64,000 nt of DNA from an uncultured cyanobacterium (GTDB lineage: Bacteria > Cyanobacteriota > Cyanobacteriia > Cyanobacteriales > Geitlerinemataceae), in assembly GCA_937899645.1 (NCBI GenBank), contig CALCCD010000050.1, positions 1-64,000 on the forward strand. Direction: 5' to 3'. Position numbers and translations under genes: made by a program. Below are positions 18,535-26,720 of this stretch, one piece after another (positions within the stretch are counted from its first letter, which is position 1; every line of letters begins with the position of its first letter). A model generated the notes under the pieces. That model saw only the letters and a list, made by a program, of their open reading frames with translations. It searched no databases and was not told the origin of the DNA.

Positions 18535-18999
18535 CTAGCCAAGCTGGCTCCGCAGCTGGTTGCGAACCTGACGGAGAACCGGGCTGCGTCCGAGCGTGCG
18601 GCAGCCACGAAGCGCCGTTTCGATAATCTCGATAATTGGTAGTTCGGGGAAAGTCGGACTCTGAGACTGTTCGTGATAGCGCTGTTCGTCCGGTGCAAAG
18701 ACGTGAATCGAGAGCCGATCGCGATCGTAAATCCATCGTTCGCGAACGCTGATTTGCTCGTAGGCTTCGAGGCGTGTTTTGGACGTCGCATCGATCTCAA
18801 TCGCGAGATCTGGTGGTGGATCGTTATCAACTTCATGCTCCGATGTGGGCCTCCCGATTTCGAGAATATCGGTTTGATAAGCGATGCGACTGTTGCGAGG
18901 CTCGCCCAATTCGAGCAGGAGTGCTTTAAACGTGCGCCAGTCGATCGCGCGCAGCCGCTGGCCGGGTTGGAGATCGAGTTGCGCGAGCTGAAGAGTCAA
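18535..18999 (-). pseudogene. Uma2 family (DUF820) protein with an internal deletion
   Basis: The N-terminal Uma2 segment is clear (LTLQLAQLDLQPGQRL, then IAYQTDILEIGRPTSEHEV), and so is the C-terminal catalytic-like part (DPPPDLAIEIDATSKTRLEAYE, WIYD). The middle of the restriction-endonuclease-like fold, usually about 60 residues between EHEV and PPPDLAIEID, is absent without breaking the frame. The acidic residue of the first core strand is therefore missing. A TTG at 18997-18999 is the likeliest start, giving about 154 residues. I treat it as a decayed copy. A full-length Uma2 gene is at 36978-37556. Confidence 0.75.
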
Positions 19000-19099
19000 C
19001 GAGCATGGACAGAAATCTGACCGGCACTTTTGCCAAGTCAACGATTCCGGTCGGGGCACGCCACCCCGCCGGATTTCATGGGGACGGCCGAGCGCGAGC

Positions 19100-20086
19100 T
19101 TAGGCGCGACGGTTGGCGATCGAGGGAATCGAATCCCCCGCATCGCCGATGACGCTCTTGATGCCCTCCATCGTCGCCGGGATATTGCTCGGATCCATAA
19201 ACATCACCTTGCTGCTGCCGCTCGTGCCGATTTCCTTCGCCATTTCCAGATACTGCTGGGCGAGTACGAACTTCAGCGCCTCAGCGGCCTCCGGATTGCT
19301 TTCCAGAGTTTTTGCAAGAATTTGCATCGATTCCGCAGCGGCTTTTGACTTCAGCAGTCGATCTTGGCGCTGGGCCTCGGCCCGGAGCTGGATCACCTTT
19401 TTCTCGGCCTCGGCGCTGAGGATGGCGGCCTGCTGCCGCGCTTCTGCGTCGAGCACCTGTGCCCGCGCTTGACCTTCAGCCTCGCTGACCGCTGCTGCCC
19501 GCTCGCCTTCCGCATTGAGGATTGCCGCCCGCTTGCGCCGCTCGGCGGACATTTGCAGCTCCATCGAGTCCTGCACGGCCTTCGACGGAATAATGTCGCG
19601 CAGCTCGACGCGGGTGATCTTCACGCCCCAGGGGTCGGTTGCCACGTCCAGCTCGCGCAGCAACGCTTCGTTGACCTCCGTACGGGCGGTAAAGGTTTGG
19701 TCGAGCTCGAGCTTGCCCATCTCGGCGCGAATCTGGGTCAGGACGAGGTTTTGCATCGCCTGCTGGAGATTCGCGACTTTGTAGTACGCCTTGGCGAGAT
19801 CCATGATGCGCCAGTAGACGACCGCATCGACGTTAATCGAGACGTTGTCGCAGGTGATGCAGGGCTGCTTGGGTACGTCGAGGACTTGTTCGCGGACGGT
19901 GGCCTTATAGACGATGTTGTCGAGGAAAGGCGTGACGATACTCAGGCCGGGTTTGAGCTTTTTGCCGCTGTATTTCCCGAGGGTCTCGACGAGGGCTTCG
20001 TCGCCTTGGTTGATGATTTTGACGGAGCCCGAGAGGGCAGAGCCACCGAAGATGGCGACGACAATAAAGGCAATTAGGTTTTCCAT
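19100..20086 (-). CDS. Stomatin-like SPFH/band 7 membrane protein
   Basis: A 328-residue protein with an N-terminal membrane anchor ([15 protein letters not shown]), an SPFH domain (about 25-190) containing [15 protein letters not shown] and [24 protein letters not shown], a coiled-coil of AEAR/AEGE repeats, and a C-terminal oligomerisation segment. Members of this slipin/stomatin group form ring-like scaffolds on membranes and often guard other membrane proteins against FtsH-type proteolysis. It lacks the usual NfeD partner next door. An AAGGA Shine-Dalgarno element precedes the ATG. Confidence 0.9.
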   Translation of the reverse strand: MENLIAFIVVAIFGGSALSGSVKIINQGDEALVETLGKYSGKKLKPGLSIVTPFLDNIVYKATVREQVLDVPKQPCITCDNVSINVDAVVYWRIMDLAKAYYKVANLQQAMQNLVLTQIRAEMGKLELDQTFTARTEVNEALLRELDVATDPWGVKITRVELRDIIPSKAVQDSMELQMSAERRKRAAILNAEGERAAAVSEAEGQARAQVLDAEARQQAAILSAEAEKKVIQLRAEAQRQDRLLKSKAAAESMQILAKTLESNPEAAEALKFVLAQQYLEMAKEIGTSGSSKVMFMDPSNIPATMEGIKSVIGDAGDSIPSIANRRA

Positions 20087-20944
20087 CGGGTTTTTCCTTG
20101 CAGTGCTGCGACGTCAGAATCTCGATCTCTACGCTAGCTAAAACCTCAGCGAGGTGGCGGCGAATTGCGGCAAGGGTTATTAAATCTTTCGTTAAATTTG
20201 CGGAGACTCGGTCTGCTCCGATCGCTCTCGCCCGAGGCCGTGCCGTTCCTTTCCCGCCACGCGTCCATTTGTCAAATCGTGTCGAATCGAGAATTGCGGG
20301 CCTGGACGTTTGGGCTCGCTCGGGCTTCAAAGCCATGAGCCCGAGCGACTCGAAGCGGCGAGGCGATCGCGCCACCGCTTGTGAGCGACGAGACCCGTGC
20401 TCGGCTCGATCGCATTCGCCGCGACTTCGAGAGCGGCATCGAGCAGCGCTGCGAGTCGGCGGTAGCGGGCTGGCAGCGGCGCAGGCGATCGCCCAGATTG
20501 TCCACGATGCGCGATCGGCTCTGTGAGCAGCTCCGTAAATTTAGCGATGGCAACTTACGTAAAATCACGGGCACTTTACGGGTCTTTCTCGCGATCGAGT
20601 CGGTGCGCGTGTGCGATCGCTCAGCCGATCGCACAAAAAAGTAAACAAAACCACGATGGCGCGGTGCGGTTTTGGGACGGATCTGTAATATAGGAGCGTG
20701 CGCGGTCGGATTCCGCCCATTTCGCCCTTGCGATAAGTACGTTTGCTCCTGCACCTAACGGGAAAAGCAACTGCCTTCGGCCCGAGGTGCTGCGGCGAAT
20801 ATGCCCGCGCTCGGGTTGCCGTTGCGACGTCCGCTTATTCTCTAGCCCATCCTTACGTGAGTTGTTCAACCAGAGGAGGATACGTTCGGGTCATCACCAT
20901 TTCTACTCTCGCGATGGCGCGGTGGCACGAGCGGTCGAAAATAT
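20087..20944. other. 858-bp intergenic region, possible gene relic
   Basis: No intact gene is recognisable. At 20381 a GTG opens a stretch beginning SDETRARLDRIRRDFESGIEQ. A protein-like tail (AAAQAIAQIVHDARSAL) lies in a neighbouring frame at about 20474-20526. One frameshift would join them into a roughly 50-residue helical peptide. A GCTCGGGCT...AGCCCGAGC hairpin sits near 20310-20345. The distal part presumably carries the promoter of the following membrane-protein gene. Confidence 0.4.
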
Positions 20945-22546
20945 ATGAACGATTTTTGGGATTCCCCATCAGATGCGTGGCTTCCGGCGACACCGATCGG
21001 CCAGATCGATGCGGGGCCGCTGTTTAGCTTTGTAGATTCGCTCGGCGAAAAGGTCGGCAGCTTCCTGCCGAATATCATTGGCGCGATCGCGATCTTGATC
21101 CTGTTCTGGATCGGCGCGACGATCGCCGCTTCGATTGTCAAAACTCTGCTCAAGAAAACCGAGATCGATAACAAGATCGCCGGTTGGGTTTCCGGAGACT
21201 CGTCTGGAAAATCATCAGTCCCGATCGAAAAGTGGGCAGCGGTCGTCGTCTACTGGATCGTCCTGCTCTTTGGGGTGGTAGCGTTCCTGAACGCGCTCGA
21301 TCTTTCGACGGTCTCGACTCCGCTGTCGAGCTTCCTCGACCAGATTTTTGCCTTCCTGCCGAAAGTGGCCGGTGCGGCGCTCTGGCTCGGCGTGGCTTGG
21401 GTCGTAGCGACCTTGGCCAAAGTCCTGCTGACGCGTGGTTTGGCCCGATTCCAGCTCGATGACAAGCTCTCGGAGTCGGGCGGTTCGCCGTTCGTGGTCA
21501 ACGAGACGCTGGCCAACGCACTGTACTGGTTTATTTTCTTGCTCTTCTTGCCGAACGTGCTGGACACGCTCGGCCAAGACGGCTTGCTGACGCCGCTGCA
21601 AGAAATGCTGACCGAGATTCTCGGTTACCTGCCAAACGTGTTTACGGCAGTGGCGATCGGCGTTGTCGGTTGGTTTGCCGCCCGCATTATTCGCGGCGTG
21701 GTCACGAACCTGCTGGCGGCAACGGGCGTCGATGCGATCGGCAGCCGTTTCGGCCTGACGCAAATGATGTCGGGCATGTCGCTCTCGTCGGCGATCGGTA
21801 CGGTCGCTTACGTGCTGGTCTTGATCCCGATCGCGATTTCGGCGCTCGATGCACTCAGCATCAAGGCCGTCTCGGAACCGGCGATCGCGATGCTCGAAGA
21901 CGTGCTGGAGATCGTGCCGAAACTGTTCTCGGCCAGCTTTATCCTGGCGGCGTTCTTCTTCATCGGCAAGTTTATCTCCGAGATGGTGACGACGCTGCTG
22001 TCGAGCTTCGGCTTCGATAACATCCTGTCGTCGCTGGGCATCAACCCGCCCACCTCGCCCGAGAGCCCCGAGACCGATCCGAGCCTGGTTCCCACGAACG
22101 CGAGCGCCAAAACGCCCTCGGAGTTTGTCGGTATCGTCATCTGGGTCGGCATTATGATGTTCGCGGCGATCGCAGCCGTGGACGTGCTCGAGTTCACCGA
22201 GCTGACGGCGATCGTCTCCGATCTGACGGCAGTGTTCGGTCAGATCCTGGCCGGTGCGATCGTCCTGGCGATCGGCCTCTATCTGGCGAATCTGGCCTTC
22301 AGTCTGATCGTCAAGTCCGGCCTGGGTCAGGCGCACCTGCTCGGCCAAATCGCGCGCGTCGCGATCGTCGTCCTCTCCGTGGCGATGGGCTTGCAACAGA
22401 TGAATATCGCGCCGGACATCGTCGAGCTGGCGTTCGGCCTCGTGCTGGGCTCGCTGGCGGTTGCCGCCGCGATCGCCTTCGGCCTCGGTGGCCGCGATAT
22501 CGCCGCCGAAGAAATTCGCAGCTTCCTAGACTCGTTCAAGAAGTAG
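20945..22546 (+). CDS. CmpX-like mechanosensitive-channel-related membrane protein
   Basis: A 533-residue integral membrane protein built from repeated pairs of hydrophobic helices. Each repeat carries a pattern such as FLPNIIGAIAILILFWIGA, FLPKVAGAALWLGVAWVVA or YLPNVFTAVAIGVVGWFAA. It ends in AIAFGLGGRDIAAEEI, the segment that resembles the MscS pore-helix region. The repeat matches the TM-helix family found in CmpX proteins. The role in osmotic or cell-wall stress is suggested for relatives but not shown here. A 62-bp hairpin element and a terminator follow the stop. Confidence 0.85.
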   Translation: MNDFWDSPSDAWLPATPIGQIDAGPLFSFVDSLGEKVGSFLPNIIGAIAILILFWIGATIAASIVKTLLKKTEIDNKIAGWVSGDSSGKSSVPIEKWAAVVVYWIVLLFGVVAFLNALDLSTVSTPLSSFLDQIFAFLPKVAGAALWLGVAWVVATLAKVLLTRGLARFQLDDKLSESGGSPFVVNETLANALYWFIFLLFLPNVLDTLGQDGLLTPLQEMLTEILGYLPNVFTAVAIGVVGWFAARIIRGVVTNLLAATGVDAIGSRFGLTQMMSGMSLSSAIGTVAYVLVLIPIAISALDALSIKAVSEPAIAMLEDVLEIVPKLFSASFILAAFFFIGKFISEMVTTLLSSFGFDNILSSLGINPPTSPESPETDPSLVPTNASAKTPSEFVGIVIWVGIMMFAAIAAVDVLEFTELTAIVSDLTAVFGQILAGAIVLAIGLYLANLAFSLIVKSGLGQAHLLGQIARVAIVVLSVAMGLQQMNIAPDIVELAFGLVLGSLAVAAAIAFGLGGRDIAAEEIRSFLDSFKK

Positions 22547-22560
22547 CGCGTTTCTCCTAT

Positions 22561-22623
22561 CTGTTGGGACGGACGCGAATCCTCGTCGGGGCGACCGCTG
22601 TGTAGCCCACCCCGTCCCAACAG
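22561..22623. repeat. Large hairpin with a perfect 12-bp stem
   Basis: CTGTTGGGACGG at 22561-22572 is the exact reverse complement of CCGTCCCAACAG at 22612-22623. It lies 14 bp past the stop of the CmpX-like gene and just before a separate terminator hairpin. Confidence 0.75.
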
Positions 22624-22626
22624 AGC

Positions 22627-22668
22627 GAAAAAAGTCCCTGCATGTAGCGTTTACGTGCGGGGACTTTT
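22627..22668. terminator. Bidirectional terminator
   Basis: AAAAGTCCCTGCA pairs with TGCGGGGACTTTT around an 16-18 nt loop, between the convergent CmpX-like gene and the nadD-nrtR operon. It has A-rich and T-rich flanks. Confidence 0.85.
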
Positions 22669-22731
22669 CATTTGTCTGAAGTTCGGGTGGTTGGCTCGAT
22701 CGTCGCCCGTCGGATGAATCTCGTCTTCCGT

Positions 22732-23538
22732 TCAGATAAACACCATTGGCCGATCGGCCAGCGGCGCAAACGCCTCGCGATCGAATACGTACAAACTTGC
22801 CGGACGCCCCGCCCCACGCGACGCCTTCTCGCCCGTATCGCGCAGGATACCCAGCCTCAGAACCCGCGTCCGAAAATTGGAGTAGTCCGAAAAGTTGTCG
22901 CCCAGCACCGCCGTATAGAGCTGGAATAGCTCGCCCAAGGTAAAGCGATCGGGCAACACTTCAAAGGCGACGGGGCTGTATTCGAGCTTATTTCGCAGCC
23001 GCCGATAGCCGTATTCGACGATGCGATCGTGATCGAAGGCTAGCGGCGGCACGCCCGCCAGCGGATACCAGGCGATGCCGCTGACGCCCTCGGCGATAAG
23101 CTGGGCTTCGTCGTAGCGCACCAGGGCGAAGTAGCTGACCGAAAGGTAGCGCTCGTTATACGAGTCCGGGGCTTCGCGGGGGTCGCGATCGGGCCCGCCG
23201 AAGGTGTAGAGCTGTTCGAGGTAGAGATTGCTAACGCGGATTTTTTCCGACAGAACCCGGTAAGCGGCATCTTCGAGCGACTCGCCTTGGCGCACCAGCG
23301 TCCCCGGCAGACACCACTGCCCGATCGCCGGTTCGTCGTCGCGCATCACCGACAGCACTAAAACGCGACCGCGATCGATATCCACTGAGAAAATAACGTT
23401 ATCGACCCCGACTTTAAAATCCGCCAAGGCCGAGTTTGCCGCATTCGTTGAATTGGCAGGACTGGCCGAATCCTCGGCACTGGCCGACCCGGCGACGCTG
23501 GCGATCGCCGCACTCCCATCGTCGCGTTGTTCTGGCAT
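22732..23538 (-). CDS. nrtR: NrtR-type Nudix-related transcriptional regulator of NAD metabolism
   Basis: A 268-residue protein with an N-terminal Nudix fold (GVDNVIFSVDIDRGRVLVL, then PAIGQWCLPGTLVRQGESL) and a C-terminal winged-helix domain (TLGELFQLYTAVLGDNFSDY, then NFRTRVLRLGIL). The Nudix box is degenerate: the REUxEE core reads RVLSEK, as expected for NrtR regulators that bind ADP-ribose or related ligands instead of hydrolysing them. It is the last gene of a pncB-nadD-nrtR cluster, 31 bp after nadD, the classic context of NrtR. It probably represses this operon. Confidence 0.88.
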   Translation of the reverse strand: MPEQRDDGSAAIASVAGSASAEDSASPANSTNAANSALADFKVGVDNVIFSVDIDRGRVLVLSVMRDDEPAIGQWCLPGTLVRQGESLEDAAYRVLSEKIRVSNLYLEQLYTFGGPDRDPREAPDSYNERYLSVSYFALVRYDEAQLIAEGVSGIAWYPLAGVPPLAFDHDRIVEYGYRRLRNKLEYSPVAFEVLPDRFTLGELFQLYTAVLGDNFSDYSNFRTRVLRLGILRDTGEKASRGAGRPASLYVFDREAFAPLADRPMVFI

Positions 23539-23568
23539 CGAAGTTGCGCTCTCCTGTTATTCGGGCGG

Positions 23569-24180
23569 TCACGGGTCGGGGGCTCGCTGCGCCGCTCGCT
23601 CGCGGGAGGTGCCGTAAAGATTTTGCTCGGCGATGTAGGCCGCGACGGGCTCGGGAATCGCGTCGGTGTTGCGGGTGGCGCGGTAGGCGCTCGACGAGAT
23701 GGCGGGGCCTTCCACGTCGGCGATCGTCACCGTACCCCACTGCCGCAGCGTGGCGATCGCTTCGGGATCGAGCGGATAGCCCGGGCGTGGAATCGCCACT
23801 AGGTCGGCGGCGTGCAGCAGGTCGGCGGCGCGATACCAGTTCGGGAGCTGCGGAACCAGGTCGGAACCGACCGCGAAGCTGAAACGGGCCTCCGGCCAGT
23901 GCTCGCGGGCGCGCTGCACGCTGACGATCGAGCGCATGTGGCTCAGCTCGGGGCAGCACTCCACATTGTGGCACGGCGCACCGTCCCGCCCGCTGCGTAG
24001 CGTCTCCACCATCAGCCGCAGCATTTCCATACGCCGCTCGAGGGGGGTGCGATCGGGCTTAAAGGGGTTGTCCGAGGCCCAGACAGCGACGCGATCGAAG
24101 CGGGCAGCGAGCCAGCGGACGACGGCGCGGTGGCCGACGCTGGGCGGGTCGGCGCTAGTTCCGAAAAGGGCGATATTCAC
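23569..24180 (-). CDS. nadD: Nicotinate-nucleotide adenylyltransferase
   Basis: This 203-residue enzyme joins nicotinate mononucleotide to AMP to give nicotinate adenine dinucleotide. The nucleotidyltransferase signature is IALFGTSADPPSVGH (the H/TxGH motif, with Ser replacing the first position), followed by the NadD-like WASDNPFKP. A later ISSSAYR segment replaces the usual ISSTxIR motif. It lies between pncB and nrtR on the same strand. That neighbourhood and the motifs support NadD over other cytidylyltransferase-like enzymes. Confidence 0.9.
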   Translation of the reverse strand: MNIALFGTSADPPSVGHRAVVRWLAARFDRVAVWASDNPFKPDRTPLERRMEMLRLMVETLRSGRDGAPCHNVECCPELSHMRSIVSVQRAREHWPEARFSFAVGSDLVPQLPNWYRAADLLHAADLVAIPRPGYPLDPEAIATLRQWGTVTIADVEGPAISSSAYRATRNTDAIPEPVAAYIAEQNLYGTSRERAAQRAPDP

Positions 24181-24267
24181 GGGATCGGGGCGGGTAGACG
24201 GCAGGTGGATTACAGGTCAGGATAGCGAGATCGGGCGGAACAGAACGCTTAAAACGAACCCGCGATG

Positions 24268-24405
24268 AGAAACCGGATTTCTTCGGTTCGCTCGCGCTTC
24301 TCGCCAGAAACTCGTAGAAACCCGGTTTCTGGCTAACGGCGATCGCGGCTGTTCGGACTTCGATCGTGGGGGACTGAGAAGTACGGCTTAAAGTCGAACT
24401 TCTGG
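24268..24405. repeat. Cluster of 15-bp palindromic repeats between pncB and nadD
   Basis: AGAAACCGGATTTCT (24268-24282), AGAAACCCGGTTTCT (24316-24330) and an AGAAGTACGGCTT...AAGTCGAACTTCT pair (24377-24405) fill most of the 227-bp gap inside the NAD salvage operon. Such hairpins may tune or separate expression of the downstream genes. Confidence 0.75.
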
Positions 24406-24407
24406 GG

Positions 24408-25769
24408 TTACTGCGGCAGGGAGTCGGCGAGGGCTTGCAGTTCTTCGGAGATTGCGGGCCGCGCTGGACGATCGCAGTCCAGCTCGCGCGCCGCACGGGG
24501 CAGCGCCGCCACCGAAGCCGCCGTCCGCGCCGCGATCGCGCTGATGTCTTCCACGGGCGCGAGCCGCTCGCCGCCGCGCATCACGCAAGCCAGCAAGCCC
24601 CGTTCGCCCTCGTCCGCCGCCTCCGACATCAACCCGAGCCGATCGCCCGCCGCCCCGCGAAACACCTGCTTGCAGCCCGGATACATCGTCTTGCCCGGAG
24701 AGCGCTTCGCGACGGGGATGCCGCCTAGCTCCACGAGCTTGTAGACGCCACCGAAGGCCGAGCCCGCCACCAGTCGCGTGCCGATGCCATAGCCGTCAGC
24801 AACGCCGCCCGCTGCGATCGTCCGAGCGATTTCCCACTCGTCCAGGTCGCCGCTGATAAAAATCGGCGCGTCGGGCAAAATCTCGCGCACCTGCCGCGAT
24901 AGCGTCGCCAAATCGCCCGAGTCGATGCGAATGCCGCCGACTTCGGTTTTTCCTGCCGCCTGCAAGCGCGCCAGCTCGCGCACCGCCGCGATCGTATCGA
25001 AGGTATCGACTAGTAGCGGCGCGCCAGGAAAATATTGGTAGAAAGCACTAAAAGCTGACTGCTCGTTTTGTTCGATCGCGTTAAAAGCCAGTACTAAAGC
25101 GTGCGCCATCGTGCCTGAGGGCTGGCGATCGAGCTCTAGCGCCGCCAGCACGTTCGAGGTGGCATCGAAGCCTGCTGCCAGTGCCGCCCGCGCCGCCCAG
25201 AGTGCCGCTTGGGGCGAGCTGGCGCGCCGCGTTCCGAACTCCAGCAGCTTGGCGCGATCGCCTGCCGCATCGCGCATCCGCGCCGCCCGCGTCGCAATCA
25301 GCGTCTGATAGTTGATGGCGTTGAGCAGGTAGGTCTCGACGAGCTGTGCCTGCCAGAGGGGCGCGTCGATGCGGGCGATCGGCTCGTTGGGAAAGAAGGC
25401 CGTCCCTTCCGGCAGGGCGTACACCGTGCCGCCGAACTCAAACTCCGCCAGCCGCGTCCAAAACTCTGCCGGGGCGCGATCGAACAGTCCGGTTTGCTTC
25501 AGCGCTGCGACCTGCTCGGACGAGAATCGTAGCGCCGTCAAGTATTGCAGCGCCTGCTCTAAGCCCATCGCGATCGCGTAGCCGTAGCCTTCCGGGAAGC
25601 GGCGGGCGAACAGCTCGAAGCTGGCGGGGCGATCGGCAATATTTTCGCCGCAGTAACAGGCCGACATCGTCAATTGATAGAGGTCGGTCAACAGGCTGTA
25701 GTTAGCGGCGCTGGGCTCCAGGGGTGAAGCGGTGCGGCCAGAAGCGGGAGAAGTTGGGGAAACGGGCAT
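24408..25769 (-). CDS. pncB: Nicotinate phosphoribosyltransferase
   Basis: This enzyme converts nicotinate and PRPP to nicotinate mononucleotide, the entry step of NAD salvage. Family motifs are LLTDLYQLTMS, FELFARRFP, LEFGTRRASSP (with the reactive His region of other members shifted), LVDTFDT, GGIRIDSGDLA, ISGDLDEW and YGIGTRLV. I prefer ATG 25769 (453 residues). An in-frame GTG at 25808 exists, but a TATAAT box and palindrome end only 2-12 bp before it, so a transcript from that promoter would be leaderless at the GTG. The gene heads the pncB-nadD-nrtR operon. Confidence 0.94.
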   Translation of the reverse strand: MPVSPTSPASGRTASPLEPSAANYSLLTDLYQLTMSACYCGENIADRPASFELFARRFPEGYGYAIAMGLEQALQYLTALRFSSEQVAALKQTGLFDRAPAEFWTRLAEFEFGGTVYALPEGTAFFPNEPIARIDAPLWQAQLVETYLLNAINYQTLIATRAARMRDAAGDRAKLLEFGTRRASSPQAALWAARAALAAGFDATSNVLAALELDRQPSGTMAHALVLAFNAIEQNEQSAFSAFYQYFPGAPLLVDTFDTIAAVRELARLQAAGKTEVGGIRIDSGDLATLSRQVREILPDAPIFISGDLDEWEIARTIAAGGVADGYGIGTRLVAGSAFGGVYKLVELGGIPVAKRSPGKTMYPGCKQVFRGAAGDRLGLMSEAADEGERGLLACVMRGGERLAPVEDISAIAARTAASVAALPRAARELDCDRPARPAISEELQALADSLPQ

Positions 25770-25809
25770 GGTTGCGATCGCGCCGGTCGCGCGCGTTGAA
25801 CGATCCACG

Positions 25810-25843
25810 TTTTTATTATAGTGACTTCTACCAAAAATAAAAA
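25810..25843 (-). promoter_or_regulatory. Promoter and candidate NrtR operator of the NAD salvage operon
   Basis: On the minus strand a perfect TATAAT box occupies 25815-25820, upstream of pncB. It is embedded in an imperfect palindrome whose outer arms are TTTTTATT (25810-25817) and AATAAAAA (25836-25843). The position over the -10 region suits a repressor site. That NrtR binds it is inference from the operon. Confidence 0.6.
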
Positions 25844-25983
25844 ACTCGATTGCGCTCGCATTGAGTTTCGCGCTGGCTCGTGAAAGTGAGTGGATTGCTT
25901 TTGCCCTCGCTGTATCTTTGGAAACCGCTTTGGAATTAAATGATGCGATCGGGATCGCGATACTTTGGCGATCGCGATCGTCT

Positions 25984-26005
25984 TGTGACAGGGTGAGGCG
26001 TCACA
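25984..26005. promoter_or_regulatory. Dyad TGTGAC-N10-GTCACA, possible operator
   Basis: A perfect 6-bp inverted repeat with a 10-nt spacer sits 50 bp before the small gene at 26055. The half-sites look like CRP half-sites but the spacing is not that of CRP (N6), so the cognate regulator is unknown. Confidence 0.4.
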
Positions 26006-26054
26006 TTGCAAATCCACTGTCGTTGGCACACTGGGTGCAGAGAGGAAATTAGCG

Positions 26055-26276
26055 ATGCCTGTGACGACGATCCCCAAAATTCAACTTCTGCCCGGTGCTA
26101 TTTCCGACATGATGGTGAGCAGCAACAAGCGGGGCTATCTGACGGTGGCCGATCGCTACGGTCTGATGGCAGCCACCCTCGATGAGACGCTCGACGAGTC
26201 CGAGCGTCGTTGCATTAATCGCGTGGTGCGATCGGTGTCTCGCGGTCGTCTGCGCGTTAGCGACATTTTGTCCTGA
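26055..26276 (+). CDS. Small conserved protein of unknown function (73 aa)
   Basis: The product starts MPVTTIPKIQLLPGAISDMM and is a compact, charged helical protein without membrane segments, ending SRGRLRVSDILS. An AGAGGAAATT ribosome-binding site lies about 6 bp before the ATG and the reading frame is free of the arginine-rich composition seen in shadow frames, which supports a real gene. I do not recognise a named family. It is convergent with the DUF423 gene, with 15 bp between stops. Confidence 0.75.
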   Translation: MPVTTIPKIQLLPGAISDMMVSSNKRGYLTVADRYGLMAATLDETLDESERRCINRVVRSVSRGRLRVSDILS

Positions 26277-26291
26277 GTGGAGGCGAAGCCG

Positions 26292-26672
26292 CTACGTCAG
26301 CTTCCAGCCCGCCACGGCCAGACAGAGCCAGCCGACGATAAAGGCCGCACCGCCCAAGGGCGCGATCGCCCCCAGCCAGCGCGCCGCCCCCAGGCTCAGA
26401 CCGTACAAGCTGCCGCAAAACAAAACCATTCCCAGCGCGATCGCCACTGCGCCGATCGACAGGCTCGACGGCGGCTCGGGCAAGATCTGCATCAAAATCG
26501 CGATCGCTACAAGCACCAGCGCGTGAGTGAGCTGGTAGCGCGTCGCCGTCTCGAAGATTTCCAGCGCCCGCTCGGTGACGTTACCGCGCAGGCCGTGGGC
26601 TCCGAACGCGCCTGCCGCTACCGCCGTCGCGCCGAACGCGCTGGCCAGAATCAGAACTAGTCTGGGGGTCAC
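26292..26672 (-). CDS. DUF423 family inner-membrane protein
   Basis: A 126-residue protein with four hydrophobic segments. The first carries the family pattern ATAVAAGAFGAHGLRG, followed by FETATRYQLTHALVLV, FCGSLYGLSLG and a C-terminal LGGAAFIVGWLCLAVAGWK. These are the hallmarks of DUF423 (YgdD-like) proteins, whose biochemical role is not known. It lies 48 bp downstream of the alpha/beta hydrolase on the same strand. Confidence 0.9.
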   Translation of the reverse strand: MTPRLVLILASAFGATAVAAGAFGAHGLRGNVTERALEIFETATRYQLTHALVLVAIAILMQILPEPPSSLSIGAVAIALGMVLFCGSLYGLSLGAARWLGAIAPLGGAAFIVGWLCLAVAGWKLT

Positions 26673-26720
26673 GATGCCAGATCTCCGGGCTCAATATTTA
26701 CGTGCGATCGGGGGGGCTCG

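Noticed and set aside
21215-22396. 393-codon minus-strand frame opposite the CmpX-like gene
   Set aside because: Low-complexity R/H/Q-rich product expected from antisense of hydrophobic codons; no motif.
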